Below are positions 16,396-28,800 of a DNA stretch of 64,000 bases, in pieces; the first letter of the stretch is position 1, and each line of letters starts with the position of its first letter. The stretch is taken from assembly GCF_900198195.1 (NCBI RefSeq), contig NZ_LT899436.1:806001-870000 (forward strand). Reading direction: 5' to 3'. Source of the DNA: Tenacibaculum jejuense (GTDB lineage Bacteria > Bacteroidota > Bacteroidia > Flavobacteriales > Flavobacteriaceae). A program made the position numbers and the translations under genes. The notes beneath the pieces were generated by a model. That model ran no database searches and was not told the DNA's origin. It saw nothing but the letters and a program-made list of their open reading frames with translations.

Positions 16396-19300
16396 ATGAA
16401 AAAGATAGCAATAATCACAATACTTTTATTATCAATACTAGAAGGATATACTCAAGCAAGACAACGCTATAGAATTAGAATAGATGATCTTAAGTTGAGG
16501 GTTACTAGAAACGTGAAAAATAGAACTTCATCTAATGTTCATGTTAGGATTCGGTTTTCTGATGGTAGTGAAGAGTCTGTTTATGACAGACAAATTAGAG
16601 ACGATTATAATGAACCAGGTTTTAATTATAATGTAGTTAGAGATAAGCAACCAATTGGTATCAGAATTACAGGTTTTATCAATTACAGTAGTACAGGTGA
16701 TGCGGAGTTTGCAGCTTATCTTCCAATTACTAATGGATGTTTAAGAAATGGATTTCATATTTACAGGCATAGTGGTTTAAACCCTAGTTTTCAATTTAAT
16801 TACAGTTCAAAACCATTAATTTACATAGATCAACCTACCAATACAACAGTAGGATATGATGATCCTTTTAGAGTAGCTATTAATTTTAATAATAGTCCTA
16901 GGTTTAGTAGCTCTCTTTATAATTGGGAATACCAGATAGTAGAAACAGGAACACCTAGAAGAAGAAATTGGCTAAGCGTACCAAACGTAGGAATAGTTGT
17001 TAATCAACAAGGCAGAAGAGTAATATCAGTTCAGCCGTCAAGATTCTTAGGACCAGATGTTATTGGTAAACGAATTTATTTTAGAGTCCGTACTTGTGGA
17101 ATAACTACCAGAAGGCGAAATCCTAACACATCAGAAAATGTTGTATTCTATGATATAATACCTTCAGCACCTCACATCTTATCAAGAACTCCAAGTAATC
17201 CAAAATGTTATGATGGAAATGATGGTACTGTTAGATTAAGATTAGATCGACAATTAGAAAATGGAGAACAATTAAGTATTACAAGTACAAATGGTAATTT
17301 CCCAGGAACATATGTAAACTTAACGCGAGCAGATTTTGATCCAGACAATTCAATACTCATCACTGGTTTAAAAGCAGGAAGTTATAAGATTGACTTATTT
17401 GGTTTTTACAGAGGTTTTAATACGTTTATTGGCGGAAGTCAGCATTATACAAATGTGACTTTATATAATCCAAATCCCATTGAATTTTCAGTAGATAAAA
17501 CAGATGTTTTCTGTTATAATGGTAACGATGGAGAAGTAAGAATTACAGCAAATGGAGGAAGAAGTGGTAGATTTCAATACGTTTTTAAAAATGTAAATGA
17601 TACTAGTCCAATTCAAGAAAGTGATTGGCAAAACTTTACTAATACAGGAAGTTGGCCTTCTTATCAAGCGACTCAAACCATAGGAAATCTAATTGAAGGA
17701 AAGTATAAAGTTAGAATACGAGATATTAACGGTTGTGAAGCTAAAGATGTGATTAGGAATTCGAGTGGGGCGATTGTTGGACTTGGAGCTATATCAGAAA
17801 AAGAGATAGAAGTTAAACAACCAGATAAAGCATTAAAAGTAGATTTTACGTTTAAAAAGGAACCTACTGGATTTGGGTTTTCTGACGGACAAATTGTAGC
17901 ACATATAACAGGAGGTACACCACTTTCAGGAAATAGATATAATTATACTTGGACACACGAAAAAAATGGAATTGTTACCAATTGGACCAATTTTACAGAA
18001 GAAACCGTTGCAGGAGAAGAAGGGTGGTTTGTAACATTACAAAATGGTATAGATGGAAATTATTCCTTAACTGTTACAGATGCAAATCATAGTGCTGCAA
18101 CCAATAAAAATGGATGTACAGTAATAAACGCAACAAATAAGTTAACAGAGCCAGAACAATTAACTGTTACTATTCGTAGAACAAATCCAATTTCATGTAA
18201 TCCTTCAAATACATTTGGAAATACTGCAGATGATGGTGAATTAGAGGCCATAGCAATGGGAGGAATTAAATTTAATCCTTTAATTGATGGTAAATATGAG
18301 TATGAATATACATGGAAGAAAAAAGATGCTTCTGGAAATTATCAAATTATCACAGGTGAAAATGGAAATATACTATCTAACAGAGAAGAAGGCGAATATG
18401 CTGTAAATATCAAAGATAAAAATGGAGTAATTGTTGGAACATACATCAATAATGTCTTAGATACAGCTCAGGATGCAACTTTTAATTTAACTCCTCCAGA
18501 TTTATTAACTATAAGCTATACCAAGCAAGATGTATTTTGTCATAATGGAACAGATGGAGCTATAGATGTTACCATAAATGGAGGAACTGGAAATTATACA
18601 ATAAAATGGAGTAATAACAAAGATGTTGAAGATATTGATAATTTAACAGCAGGAAGTTATACCATTACTGTAACAGATGAAAAAGGATGTCAAGCTCAAG
18701 AAACAATTCAGATAGAACAGCCAGATAATCCTCTAAAAATTGATTATCAGTTTTTTGAACCAACTTTTGCAGGAGCCACTAATGGATGGATAGAAGCAAC
18801 AGTAACAGGAGGAACTCCTCTAGATTCAGGAGAATATACTTTTATTTGGAAAGATAGTTCAGGAAATGATTTACAAGCTAGTGTTACTTCAACAGTAACA
18901 AGTGCAGGATATGTACTCAGATTAACAGGGTTAGGAGAAGGTATTTATAATTTAACTATCCAAGATAAAAATTATCCTTTAGCTATCGATAAACCCAACT
19001 GTACAATAATTGAAAGTACATATGCATTAGACGATCCAGAACCATTACAAGCTTTCATAAGAATAAATAATCCAATTTCATGTAATGGAAGTAATATTTA
19101 CGGAGATCCTTTTTCAGATGGAGAATTAGAAGTATTTGCTTCAGGAGGAATAAAATTACAGCCTACACAAAATAGTGGACTATCTTATTTTTACACGTGG
19201 AAAAAAGAAACAAGTCCTGGTGTTTGGACAGAATTAACATCGCAAACTACCAATATTGCTTCTGGTTTAGGTGAAGGAAACTATGCTGTAAACATTAAGG

Positions 19301-21474
19301 ATGCTAACGGAATAGTATTAGGAGAATATCAAAACAATGTCTTAGTTCAAGAAAAAGATATTATTCAAGAGATTAAAGAGCCAGAATTATTAGAAGTAGC
19401 AATTAAATTACAGCATGCTTATTGTATTGGAGGAAGCGATGGTTGGGCAGAAGCTGTAGTAAAAGGCGGAACAGCACCATACACATATGAATGGGAAGAT
19501 GGCAGAACAACTTCTTTTATAAGTGATTTGGCAAAAGGAACATACAAATTAAGAGTTAAAGATGCTAGAGATTGTAATGTAGACATTGAAGTTTTAATAG
19601 AAGAACCCAAGCAACCTATCAGTATTACTTTTTCAGAATTTGCTACGCCATCTACAAAAGATGCTAGTGATGGTTGGATAAAAGCTGAAATAGAAGGAGG
19701 TACACCTACAACTTCTGGAACATATACATATTACTGGCAAGATGAATCTGGAAATTTGTTAAATGCACAAACTACAGCTCAATTCATTAATAATAAATTT
19801 GAAATAATTTTAAATGGAATTCCTAAAGGAAATTACTTTTTAACTATTGAAGATGCAAATTACACTATAGCTACGACCAAGAATGGTTGTACTCGCTTAG
19901 ATGAAGAGTTTAATCTTTACGATCCTATAGAAGCAACTATTAGTGTAGAAACAACAATATCTTGTAATCAAAATAATACGTTTAACAATCCTTTTTCAGA
20001 TGGAGCTTTAAAAGTAGTAGTAACTGGAGGTTTACCATTTACAACAGGAGCTCCATATAAATACATTTGGAAAAAAGAAAATAGTGCAGGAGTTTACGAA
20101 GATTTAGGAGTAAATAATGCGATCCTTTCAAATATATCAGATGGAAACTATGCGTTAAATGTTGAAGATAGTAGAGGTATTGTTATAGGAGAATACAGTA
20201 GTTTAAATTTAATTAGTCCAACGGATGAGTTATTTACTTTTGAAGAACCTGAATTACTTACTGTAGCCCTAACAGCTACAGAAATTTCATGTGATGCAGG
20301 AAATGATGGAACCGCTACAGTAGAAATTTTTGGAGGAATTCCTCCGTATACGATTGAATGGTCAAACCAGCAAACTACACCAACAGCGACAGGGTTAATT
20401 GCAACAAATTATGTTGTTTTCGTTACAGATGCAAGAGGTTGTCAAGCAACTGGCAATATTACATTAAGTCCACCTGGAGGTATTGTAATTGATACATTAG
20501 TAAAGAATGATCCAAGTTGTTTTAAAGGCAATGATGGAGAAATTTCATTACAAATTTCTGGAGGTGTTACACCATATACTTATGCTTGGGGTTCAGGTGA
20601 AACAACAACTTCATTATCAAATTTAACAGCTGGAAACTATATTTTCACATTAAAAGATGCAAACGGCTGTAATGCAGTTGTAGAATTTACATTAAATGAT
20701 CCTGAGGAAATCACGATCGATTTAGGAGAGGATAAAGTTTTATGTAACGGACAATCATATCTTTTAAATGGAGCAATTGAAGATGCAAATGCAAAATATG
20801 AATGGACATCAGATAATGGTTTTTCTAGTGATCAATCGGAAGTAGAAATAACAAGGGAAGGAACGTATACAATTACTGCGATTTCTGAAAATGGCTGTGT
20901 TGCTTCAGATACGGTAATTGTCACATACAGAGATTTGAATATAGATGCAGAATTAATTATGTCTTCACAAGCTTATGTTAATGAAGAAGTAGTAATTTTT
21001 AATGGAAGTGATCACGATCCAGAATCTTTTGAATGGATTTTACCAGAAAATACAGTAGTTGTAGAAGAAAGAGCAAACTCAATAGTTGTGAAGTTTACCG
21101 AAGTTAAAAATTATGAAATCGGATTAATTTCAAAGCAAGGGGAATGCTCGCAAGCAACCTATAAAACAATTGTTATAGAAGAAGCGAATCAAATTATAGA
21201 CGAAGGTGATAATCCACCTCCATTTATCGAGTCGTTTACGATATCTCCTAATCCAAATTCTGGAGTTTTTGAAACCTATGTAAAATTAGCAGACCCAAGT
21301 AAAATAGCAATTCGAATATTTAATATTCAAGGAGAGCTAATGAAAAAACGAGAAATGGAAGCATTACTCGATGAACATCAAACTCAATTTAATGTTTCTA
21401 TGTCTTCAGGGATGTATATAGTTGTGTTAGAAACACCAAAGCAAACACAAGTAAAACGAATGATTGTTAATTAA
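16396..21474 (+). CDS. SprB-repeat protein with T9SS C-terminal sorting domain
   Basis: A 1692-aa protein with a signal peptide (MKKIAIITILLLSILEGYTQA). Multiple SprB-type repeats each start with Cys and a Gly-Asn-Asp-Gly motif (CYNGNDGEV, CHNGTDGAI, CIGGSDGWA, CDAGNDGTA, CFKGNDGEI), run through a GG..PYTYEW strand and end in a KDA-G-C motif. An Ig-like segment follows near residue 1430-1600. The last ~75 residues are a T9SS type A sorting domain (ISPNPNSGVFE, IRIFNIQGELM, GMYIVVLE, final KRMIVN). SprB repeats are known from the gliding adhesin SprB of Flavobacterium, so surface display and adhesion are expected. It is the only operon member with a visible T9SS signal. Confidence 0.92.
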   Translation: MKKIAIITILLLSILEGYTQARQRYRIRIDDLKLRVTRNVKNRTSSNVHVRIRFSDGSEESVYDRQIRDDYNEPGFNYNVVRDKQPIGIRITGFINYSSTGDAEFAAYLPITNGCLRNGFHIYRHSGLNPSFQFNYSSKPLIYIDQPTNTTVGYDDPFRVAINFNNSPRFSSSLYNWEYQIVETGTPRRRNWLSVPNVGIVVNQQGRRVISVQPSRFLGPDVIGKRIYFRVRTCGITTRRRNPNTSENVVFYDIIPSAPHILSRTPSNPKCYDGNDGTVRLRLDRQLENGEQLSITSTNGNFPGTYVNLTRADFDPDNSILITGLKAGSYKIDLFGFYRGFNTFIGGSQHYTNVTLYNPNPIEFSVDKTDVFCYNGNDGEVRITANGGRSGRFQYVFKNVNDTSPIQESDWQNFTNTGSWPSYQATQTIGNLIEGKYKVRIRDINGCEAKDVIRNSSGAIVGLGAISEKEIEVKQPDKALKVDFTFKKEPTGFGFSDGQIVAHITGGTPLSGNRYNYTWTHEKNGIVTNWTNFTEETVAGEEGWFVTLQNGIDGNYSLTVTDANHSAATNKNGCTVINATNKLTEPEQLTVTIRRTNPISCNPSNTFGNTADDGELEAIAMGGIKFNPLIDGKYEYEYTWKKKDASGNYQIITGENGNILSNREEGEYAVNIKDKNGVIVGTYINNVLDTAQDATFNLTPPDLLTISYTKQDVFCHNGTDGAIDVTINGGTGNYTIKWSNNKDVEDIDNLTAGSYTITVTDEKGCQAQETIQIEQPDNPLKIDYQFFEPTFAGATNGWIEATVTGGTPLDSGEYTFIWKDSSGNDLQASVTSTVTSAGYVLRLTGLGEGIYNLTIQDKNYPLAIDKPNCTIIESTYALDDPEPLQAFIRINNPISCNGSNIYGDPFSDGELEVFASGGIKLQPTQNSGLSYFYTWKKETSPGVWTELTSQTTNIASGLGEGNYAVNIKDANGIVLGEYQNNVLVQEKDIIQEIKEPELLEVAIKLQHAYCIGGSDGWAEAVVKGGTAPYTYEWEDGRTTSFISDLAKGTYKLRVKDARDCNVDIEVLIEEPKQPISITFSEFATPSTKDASDGWIKAEIEGGTPTTSGTYTYYWQDESGNLLNAQTTAQFINNKFEIILNGIPKGNYFLTIEDANYTIATTKNGCTRLDEEFNLYDPIEATISVETTISCNQNNTFNNPFSDGALKVVVTGGLPFTTGAPYKYIWKKENSAGVYEDLGVNNAILSNISDGNYALNVEDSRGIVIGEYSSLNLISPTDELFTFEEPELLTVALTATEISCDAGNDGTATVEIFGGIPPYTIEWSNQQTTPTATGLIATNYVVFVTDARGCQATGNITLSPPGGIVIDTLVKNDPSCFKGNDGEISLQISGGVTPYTYAWGSGETTTSLSNLTAGNYIFTLKDANGCNAVVEFTLNDPEEITIDLGEDKVLCNGQSYLLNGAIEDANAKYEWTSDNGFSSDQSEVEITREGTYTITAISENGCVASDTVIVTYRDLNIDAELIMSSQAYVNEEVVIFNGSDHDPESFEWILPENTVVVEERANSIVVKFTEVKNYEIGLISKQGECSQATYKTIVIEEANQIIDEGDNPPPFIESFTISPNPNSGVFETYVKLADPSKIAIRIFNIQGELMKKREMEALLDEHQTQFNVSMSSGMYIVVLETPKQTQVKRMIVN

Positions 21475-21480
21475 GAAATT

Positions 21481-22851
21481 ATGAAAACCACATCCCTTAA
21501 ATTAAAATTTTCAGTATTCATTTTGCTATCTATACTACTAGTGTCGTGTTACAAAGAAACAGCAATTACTGTAAATTCATCATTTGATGTTTCTTATGTG
21601 AATGGAGATAAATCTGTACCTGTAGCGATTAAAGTATCTAATAAAACAGAAGGAGCAGATCAGTTTGAATGGACTTTTGAAGGTGGAAATATAACAGCAT
21701 CATCAGAAAGAAATCCGCAAACCATAATTTACAATGAGCCTGGTACCTATACCATAACTCTAAAAGCAACAAATGTAGATGGAGAAGAAGATATATTCGA
21801 AAAGCAAATAGCAGTTTTAGAAGCTATTGATATTAACTTTTCAACAAATATTATAGAAAATAATTTTTCTCCAGTAACTGTTGAAATTAACAACCAAACC
21901 ATTGGAGATAACCTAACATATGAATGGACTTTCGAAAGAGGATTACCCAATAGTTCATCAGAAAGAAATCCACAGAATATTGTTTTTAGGGAAGTTGGAG
22001 AACACACAATTCAAGTAAAAGTTTCTAACGGATTTGAAACTGTAGAGAAAACAAAAACGATAGAAGTATTACCTGAATTAAAAGTAGATTTTGATTGGGA
22101 ACTTGATCGTTTCGATGATGATGCTCAAGCACCGGTAAATATTACTTTAAATAATAAATCAACTAGTGCACTTACTTATTCATGGACATTCACAGGAGGA
22201 ATACCAGCAACAAGCACAGAAGAAAATCCTAAAGTACTATTTTCTTCTCCAGGTACCCACGCCATAAAATTAGAAGCTTCAAACGGAAAAGAGACAAAAA
22301 CTGAGACCAAATTAATTACAGTTATACCAAATACAAACCTTAGAACTTTTGAAAACATAGAGTTAGGAATTAACATTGCTCATAATACAAATACAAAAGG
22401 AGCTTTCTTTTCAAGTGAATTAAGAAAAACTTTAAAAGCAAATGAAGTTACAGCTGAGAATGGAAGTAAGATCGATATCGCCTTTTTAGGTTTAAATAGT
22501 TCTTTTAGTTTTAATAAGTTCATTAGTCCTACAGAAGTAGCAACAAACGGATTTGTAGCAATTCCAAATGCTACAGAAACTAAAATTATCAATTCCTTAG
22601 AGAATTGTAACTGCGGAATTAACTTTTCAGAAAGTCAATTCGATACTATGGTAAACGATCAACCTTTACAAAATTTAACCATAACAACAACATCACAAGG
22701 ATCATTGCATTTCGATGCTACAACAATACCTAGAATTGTATTGTTTCAAACAGAAGATGGTAGAAAAGGAGCTATAAAAATTAAAGAATTTGTAGCGAAT
22801 GGAAATGATTCTTATATGGTTTGTGATATAAAAATTCAAAAATTGCCCTAA
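21481..22851 (+). CDS. PKD-domain lipoprotein
   Basis: A 456-aa lipoprotein whose signal peptide ends in the lipobox LLVSC (Cys23). Three PKD domains follow (about residues 30-112, 115-195 and 200-285), each with the FEWTFEGG / YEWTFERG / YSWTFTGG strand, an ERNP or EENP turn and a PGT-HTI-L-A-N strand. The C-terminal ~165 residues form an unassigned domain with an NCNCG motif. It is probably anchored in the outer membrane, with PKD domains acting as spacers or binding modules. The gene is 6 nt after the SprB-repeat gene and 1 nt before the giant TANFOR gene, so translational coupling is likely. Confidence 0.88.
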   Translation: MKTTSLKLKFSVFILLSILLVSCYKETAITVNSSFDVSYVNGDKSVPVAIKVSNKTEGADQFEWTFEGGNITASSERNPQTIIYNEPGTYTITLKATNVDGEEDIFEKQIAVLEAIDINFSTNIIENNFSPVTVEINNQTIGDNLTYEWTFERGLPNSSSERNPQNIVFREVGEHTIQVKVSNGFETVEKTKTIEVLPELKVDFDWELDRFDDDAQAPVNITLNNKSTSALTYSWTFTGGIPATSTEENPKVLFSSPGTHAIKLEASNGKETKTETKLITVIPNTNLRTFENIELGINIAHNTNTKGAFFSSELRKTLKANEVTAENGSKIDIAFLGLNSSFSFNKFISPTEVATNGFVAIPNATETKIINSLENCNCGINFSESQFDTMVNDQPLQNLTITTTSQGSLHFDATTIPRIVLFQTEDGRKGAIKIKEFVANGNDSYMVCDIKIQKLP

Positions 22852-22852
22852 G

Positions 22853-25800
22853 ATGAAAAAAGTAATCAACCTCTTTATAAAACTAAGCATTTTTTTATGT
22901 TGTATTTCCTTAAATGCGCAGCGATACCCTGTACAAGTTACGCAAACTGTATTGCCACCATTTTCAACAAAACTAAGTGATTATACTACTGCAACAAACG
23001 TTAAGTTTCGTTTAAATATATTATTAACCGATGTTGTTTTAAATAATAGACAAGTTCGTTTAAAATTAAGAATACGAGGAAATGGATTAGATATTAGATC
23101 AAGAGAAGTTGTGTCTGGTGCTCCTCAAATAATTTTAAATGGAGGAGTTTTACAACAGTTTACAAATTTAGAGCTGGGAGCATTTTTTCAATTGAATAAT
23201 TTATCTGGAATTTCTCCTCAAGATTATAATAAACCATTACCTGAAGGCGTATATTCAATTTGTTGGGAAGTTATAGACGTAATTACCAACCAACAAATAA
23301 ATAATCCATCTGCTGGTTGTTCAGATGTTTTCTTAATCTTAAATGATCCTCCATTTCTAAACTTACCATTTAAAGGAGATCAATTGGTAGCTAAAGATCC
23401 AATGAATATAATTTTCCAATGGACACCAAGACATGTTAATGCAACAAATGTTAGCTATGATTTTGAATTAAGAGAAATATGGGATAGAAATATAGATCCA
23501 CAAGCTGCTTTTTTAGCATCGCCTAATTATTACACTGAAACACTACGAAATACAACTTTACTCTATGATATTAGTAAGCCAGTTTTATTACCTAAAAAAC
23601 TGTATGGATGGCGTGTAAAAGCAAAGTCATTAACAGGAATTACAGAAAATTCTGTTTTCAAAAATGATGGATTTAGCGAAATCTTTTATTTCACATATAC
23701 AAATAAGTGTGATGCACCTTCTTTTATCTTATCAGAAGCATTAAATAGCAAAGGAGTAAAAATTACATGGCAAGGAAGTTTTGATCATAAAAAATTTCAT
23801 CTTCAATACAAAAGAGAAGATATACCAGATGCAGAGTGGTTTGATGTTTACACATTCAACAATCAAGCACAAATTTCAAATTTAAAAGAAGGAAAAACGT
23901 ATTTGTTTAGAGTTGGAGGATCGTGTAATGAATTAAATGATCCGCAACAAGCATTTTCTTACAGTACAATTAGCCAGTTTACTATGCCAAGTAAAGAGGA
24001 AGAGGCAACTTACAACTGTGGAATTATTCCTGAAATTGATATTCAAAATTTAGAACCATTAAAAAATATAGGAATCAATGAAACCTTTACTGCTGGAGAT
24101 TTTCCTGTAACTGTAAAGCAAATTAGAGGAGGAAACGGAGTGTACTCTGGAAAAGGATTTATTGTAGTTCCTTATTTAGCAGATACAAAAATTGCAGTTA
24201 CATTTTCTTCTATAAAAATAAATGAAGATTATCAATTAGTAGAAGGTGTAATTAAAACAACTTACGATCCTACTTGGGGAGGAGTAAGCGACGTTAATGA
24301 CGCTTTTAATGGTGGGGAAGGTGCGTCTGGTTCAACTACAGTAGATTTTGTAATACAAGATGTACAAGTGGATCCTAATGGAGATATTATTGTCATTGGA
24401 ACCAATGGAGAAATTGTTGAACTTCCAGGAGGAGAAGATCAATTAATTACAGGAAGTGATGGGCAAACTTGGAGTGTTGATGAAGAAGGAAATGTAACTC
24501 AATCTGGAGAAGTTGCTGAAGGAGGCGCTACGAATACAGAAAATACAAATGGAGTAAACAATCAAGGTGAAGCAACAGCGATTACAGCTAAAGGTGTTGT
24601 GGTAACTTTTAAACAGGCTTCAGAAGCATTATATGGTTTTGATGCACATGAAAAGAAGAGTGATGGAACAAAAGATTTATACAAAAAATTAAATGATGAT
24701 TATTTTATTCCGTATAAAGCTGTAGCTAATGGGCAAACAGAAAAAATTATAGCTGAACTTAATATTTCAGATACTTCTATAAAGCCTCAAGACATCATAT
24801 TTAAAACTAAAGATGGAATAGCTATACAAAAAATAGATAGCACAGCTACTTCTTATACTCTTGAGTTAAAAGGAATTTACACAGATGCAGATGTAGAATC
24901 TCAAGCATTAATTAAACAAGGTGATAAATATGAAGTAGCAGGAGCATTTATTCAATATCAAGCAAAAATAAAAGAAGTAGATGTAGTTTTAGTAAATGCG
25001 TCTGATAGTAACACACAAAAGATAAAAGAAAAACTTCAAAACATTTACCAAAGCGCATTAGTAAAACTAAACATCAAAGAAATTAACGATTTTACAGATG
25101 TTATAGCAAATGTAGTTCCTGATGATGTTATAGATAGTGGAGAAAGTGGTTTTGCAGCTCAATATACAGAACAACAAAGAGCAATTAATAAAGAGCTGAA
25201 ACGTAGAAATGATTTTAATCAAAGTGCATATTATTTAATTCTTACAAGTAAGAAGCCTTCAACAAAAGAAGAAAAAGGTTTAATGCCCTTAGGTAGACAG
25301 TTCGGTTATATTTACATGAACAACGGAGCTGATGAAAGAACAGTTGCTCACGAATTAGGGCACGGAGCATTCCAATTAAAACATCCGTTTTCTATCAAAA
25401 GCTATGGTTATAACGAGCAAGAGACAAATTGGTTGTTAGATTATGGGAAAGGAGAAAAAATACCATATGTTCACTGGAAAGAAATCCATAATCCGAAGTT
25501 ACGTTTAGGTATTTTTGATAAAGATAATGATGGACAAAGTGTGTCTACAACGATGCCTATAGCTTTATCTATTAATGAAAAGAAACATAATGATAAATAT
25601 TATTATGGTTACTTAACTCCATCTGGAGAGCGAATTATTTTATCACAAGAATACAGGCCTATATTTTTTCATGGAATTTCTAACGATACCTATAATAACG
25701 TAGTCGCAGGTACTCTAATTGGCTTCAAGAAAAAGTTTAAAGACGCTCAAGGACAGACACAAGAGAAAAAGTATAGTGCCACAATTATAAATGATGAGTT

Positions 25801-28800
25801 TTTAGGATATTCAGATTTTGAGTACAAAAAGCCAGATATAAAAGATGACTACTCTTTTGTCGTTGGACTACCATATGGAACCCCAGATTTTGATAATGGT
25901 CATTGGAAGAATTACAAATTTAAAAACAAAAAAATAACTGAATATACAGGTCAAGATAAACCGATTTTAAGCATCCTTTCAGATGATCTTCAAAATTTAG
26001 GTTTATTCAACGATTTAAAATCTGTTAAAGCCATAAAATATGTAAATCCGACTAAAATTTTGGGGGAGGGACAGATTAAAGTAACCGATCGAGAAATTAA
26101 GTTATTAAGTGGGTATTACAATAGTGATGAACAACAATGGTTTAAAGATTTATTATCAAATTCAGGAAGAGAAAGCTACACAATAGCTCATAATGAAAGA
26201 AGAGAAGTTTTCTTAATTATTAAGATAGCAGAAATATATAATAGGTATCCTGAGATTTTCAGGGAATTCACAAAGTTTTTCAATAATTGGGATTTATTAG
26301 GCTTTGAAACCAAAATATCTTTTAATCCTGGTAAATGGGATAAAGAAAATATACCATTAGACTCAATTCCAAGTGAAAAATATAATACTTGGAAAAAATA
26401 TTTAAGACTAACAGAATCAAATGATGAACTATATGACTTTTATCAGCAGTTTTTAATTGAATTATTTGAGTTTGTTAAAAAAGAAGCAGAAGCTAATATC
26501 GCTTGTTTAAGTGAAGATTTCGAGAATAAAAATAAGCACGAATTATATGAGTGTATTCTTAGAGCTAGTGAATTTGAACTAAGAGATCTTCCAGTAAAAA
26601 AGCAACTTATAGCTATTAAAAAGATACTATCAACATCGAATAGTGGAGGAGAGATACCAGACGAAAAAGAAATACAAATCGCTAGGTTACTTCAAGCAAT
26701 TAGCAAGAATAAGAATTCATACACTGAAACTTTAAAATATTTAGAAAATGAACAGGTAAATTATACTTGGTCTGTACAAACAAATAATGCTGTACACACT
26801 AAAAAAGATTCATTACCTGTGTGGCGAGCACTATTTGAAAATGTAGAAGATAAAATCTTTGTTGTAGGAGAAGATAATAGACAAAGTATTGTAAGATCTA
26901 TAGGGCAAATATTTTTAGGGTCTAAAGAGTACTTTGTAAAACAATTGCAAGAGAATATTAATCCTGAACTCTTAACATCAATGACTTTTAAAGATTTAAA
27001 GTCATTACATGATAGTTTCTTTACATATGAAAATGATTATCAGAATATTTTTAGAAGAGGTTGGAGTGATATAGAAGCTACAGCTCAAGGAGTAGGAGGA
27101 ATAACTATTTATGATGAAGAAGATTTATACAAGAGTGTAGATACTAAAATAACAGATCAAGATTTAATAAATGTTAGACAAAAAGTTAAATGGGGATTAT
27201 TCAATAGTACGACATTAAAAAATGAAGATCTAACACCATTTCAACTAGTATCATTCATTAATATATCTAAGAATAATTTATTAAAATCATTTACAGCTAA
27301 AGATGAGCAGGGAAATCCTCAAGCACTTTTCATTCCTGCTTTTACATTACATTATGCCAGTGAAACTGACAGGTTAACTACCAAGTCAGATATTATAATA
27401 ACAACAATAGATTTACTTGCATTTTTACCAAGTGGAGGTGTAGCTTCATTGAATACATTCGGGAAGTTTGTATACTATGCAGATAAGGTAAGTTCTGTTT
27501 CTAGTATGGTAGGAACTGCTTTTAAAGAAACAGACCCGACACTTACGGAGTTTTCAAATCATTTAAGTTTAGTTTCTGGTATAGCAAGTTTGGGTGGCTT
27601 ATCTAAAAAAATGACAAGGTTAAGTACTCAAGAAAAATTAGTAGATGTAATTAAGTCTGATGTTGTTTTAAGAGATGTAATTCATAAAGATGTTTTAAAG
27701 TCAACGAACAATCAAGTTGAAAACGTAAATAATTTTGCCGAGAGAATTTTAAACAAGGAGTTTGATTTATCAGCTATAACTAAGGAACAAATTGATGTTA
27801 CTAAAGAAATTTTAGAAAATGAAATTAAATATTTAAGAGATTTTCCAGGTTTCAAAGCTGCAAAAGTTAGAGAAGCTATTGCTAAAGTAGATCAATTAGG
27901 ACTTGAAAAATTAAATATTACATACAAATCTGTTGTAGACGCAAATTTAGTTTCTAAAGAAAAAATAGCGAATGCTTTAATAGAGCTAAATAAGATAAAT
28001 AATGATGGATTTATAGATATTGTTGTTCATGGTTCTAAAAATAAATTTGTTTTAGATCTTCCTAATGGGATTAATGAACTCGAAGCTTCAAACTTAGTAG
28101 ATTATATAAAGAATGATAAGGCTTATAAGAATGTAAAAAACTTCAGGTTATTAACTTGTGCAAATATAGATTTAGCGAAAGATTTTGCAAGACTTTTACC
28201 AGAAGGTTACACAGTAAGAGCAGTTGATGATATCGTGAGAATTCACTCAGATGGAGGTGTTACAACTGTGCCAAGAGAATCTAATAAACCAGTTGGTGAA
28301 TGGAAAGATTTTACAAAACAAAAAGATGGAACTGTAAAACAAAAGTCAGCTCAGTCACCAAAGGCACCAACTAGTGAACATCTTAGTAATTTTGTTCAGT
28401 TAGGAGGAAATATCGATTCAAAATTAGAAGCACTTTTAAAGCAAGGAACATTCAAGAATATCTATGATAATTTAGTTAGTAATCCATCATTGAGAAAATT
28501 AGAGAAATATGGATTGACTATTCAAGAAGAAGCATCATTTGTATATTATAAAGATTCATTCAATGGCTATATATATGACTTTTCAATAGGTAAACAAGTT
28601 GATGAAGAGTGGAGGTTATTTTTAGAACCATTATTGGAGTCTTTAGGTACAGGTTATTCAAAGTTACCTAAAAATACAAATACAATTTATAGAGGTTTAC
28701 AAAGGGAAGAAGCCTCAAAAATTCTAGCACTTAATGTAGGTGAGCGTTTTGATTTTGAAGGAGCTTATAAATCATTTTCTACAGAGTATGGCGTAGCAGA

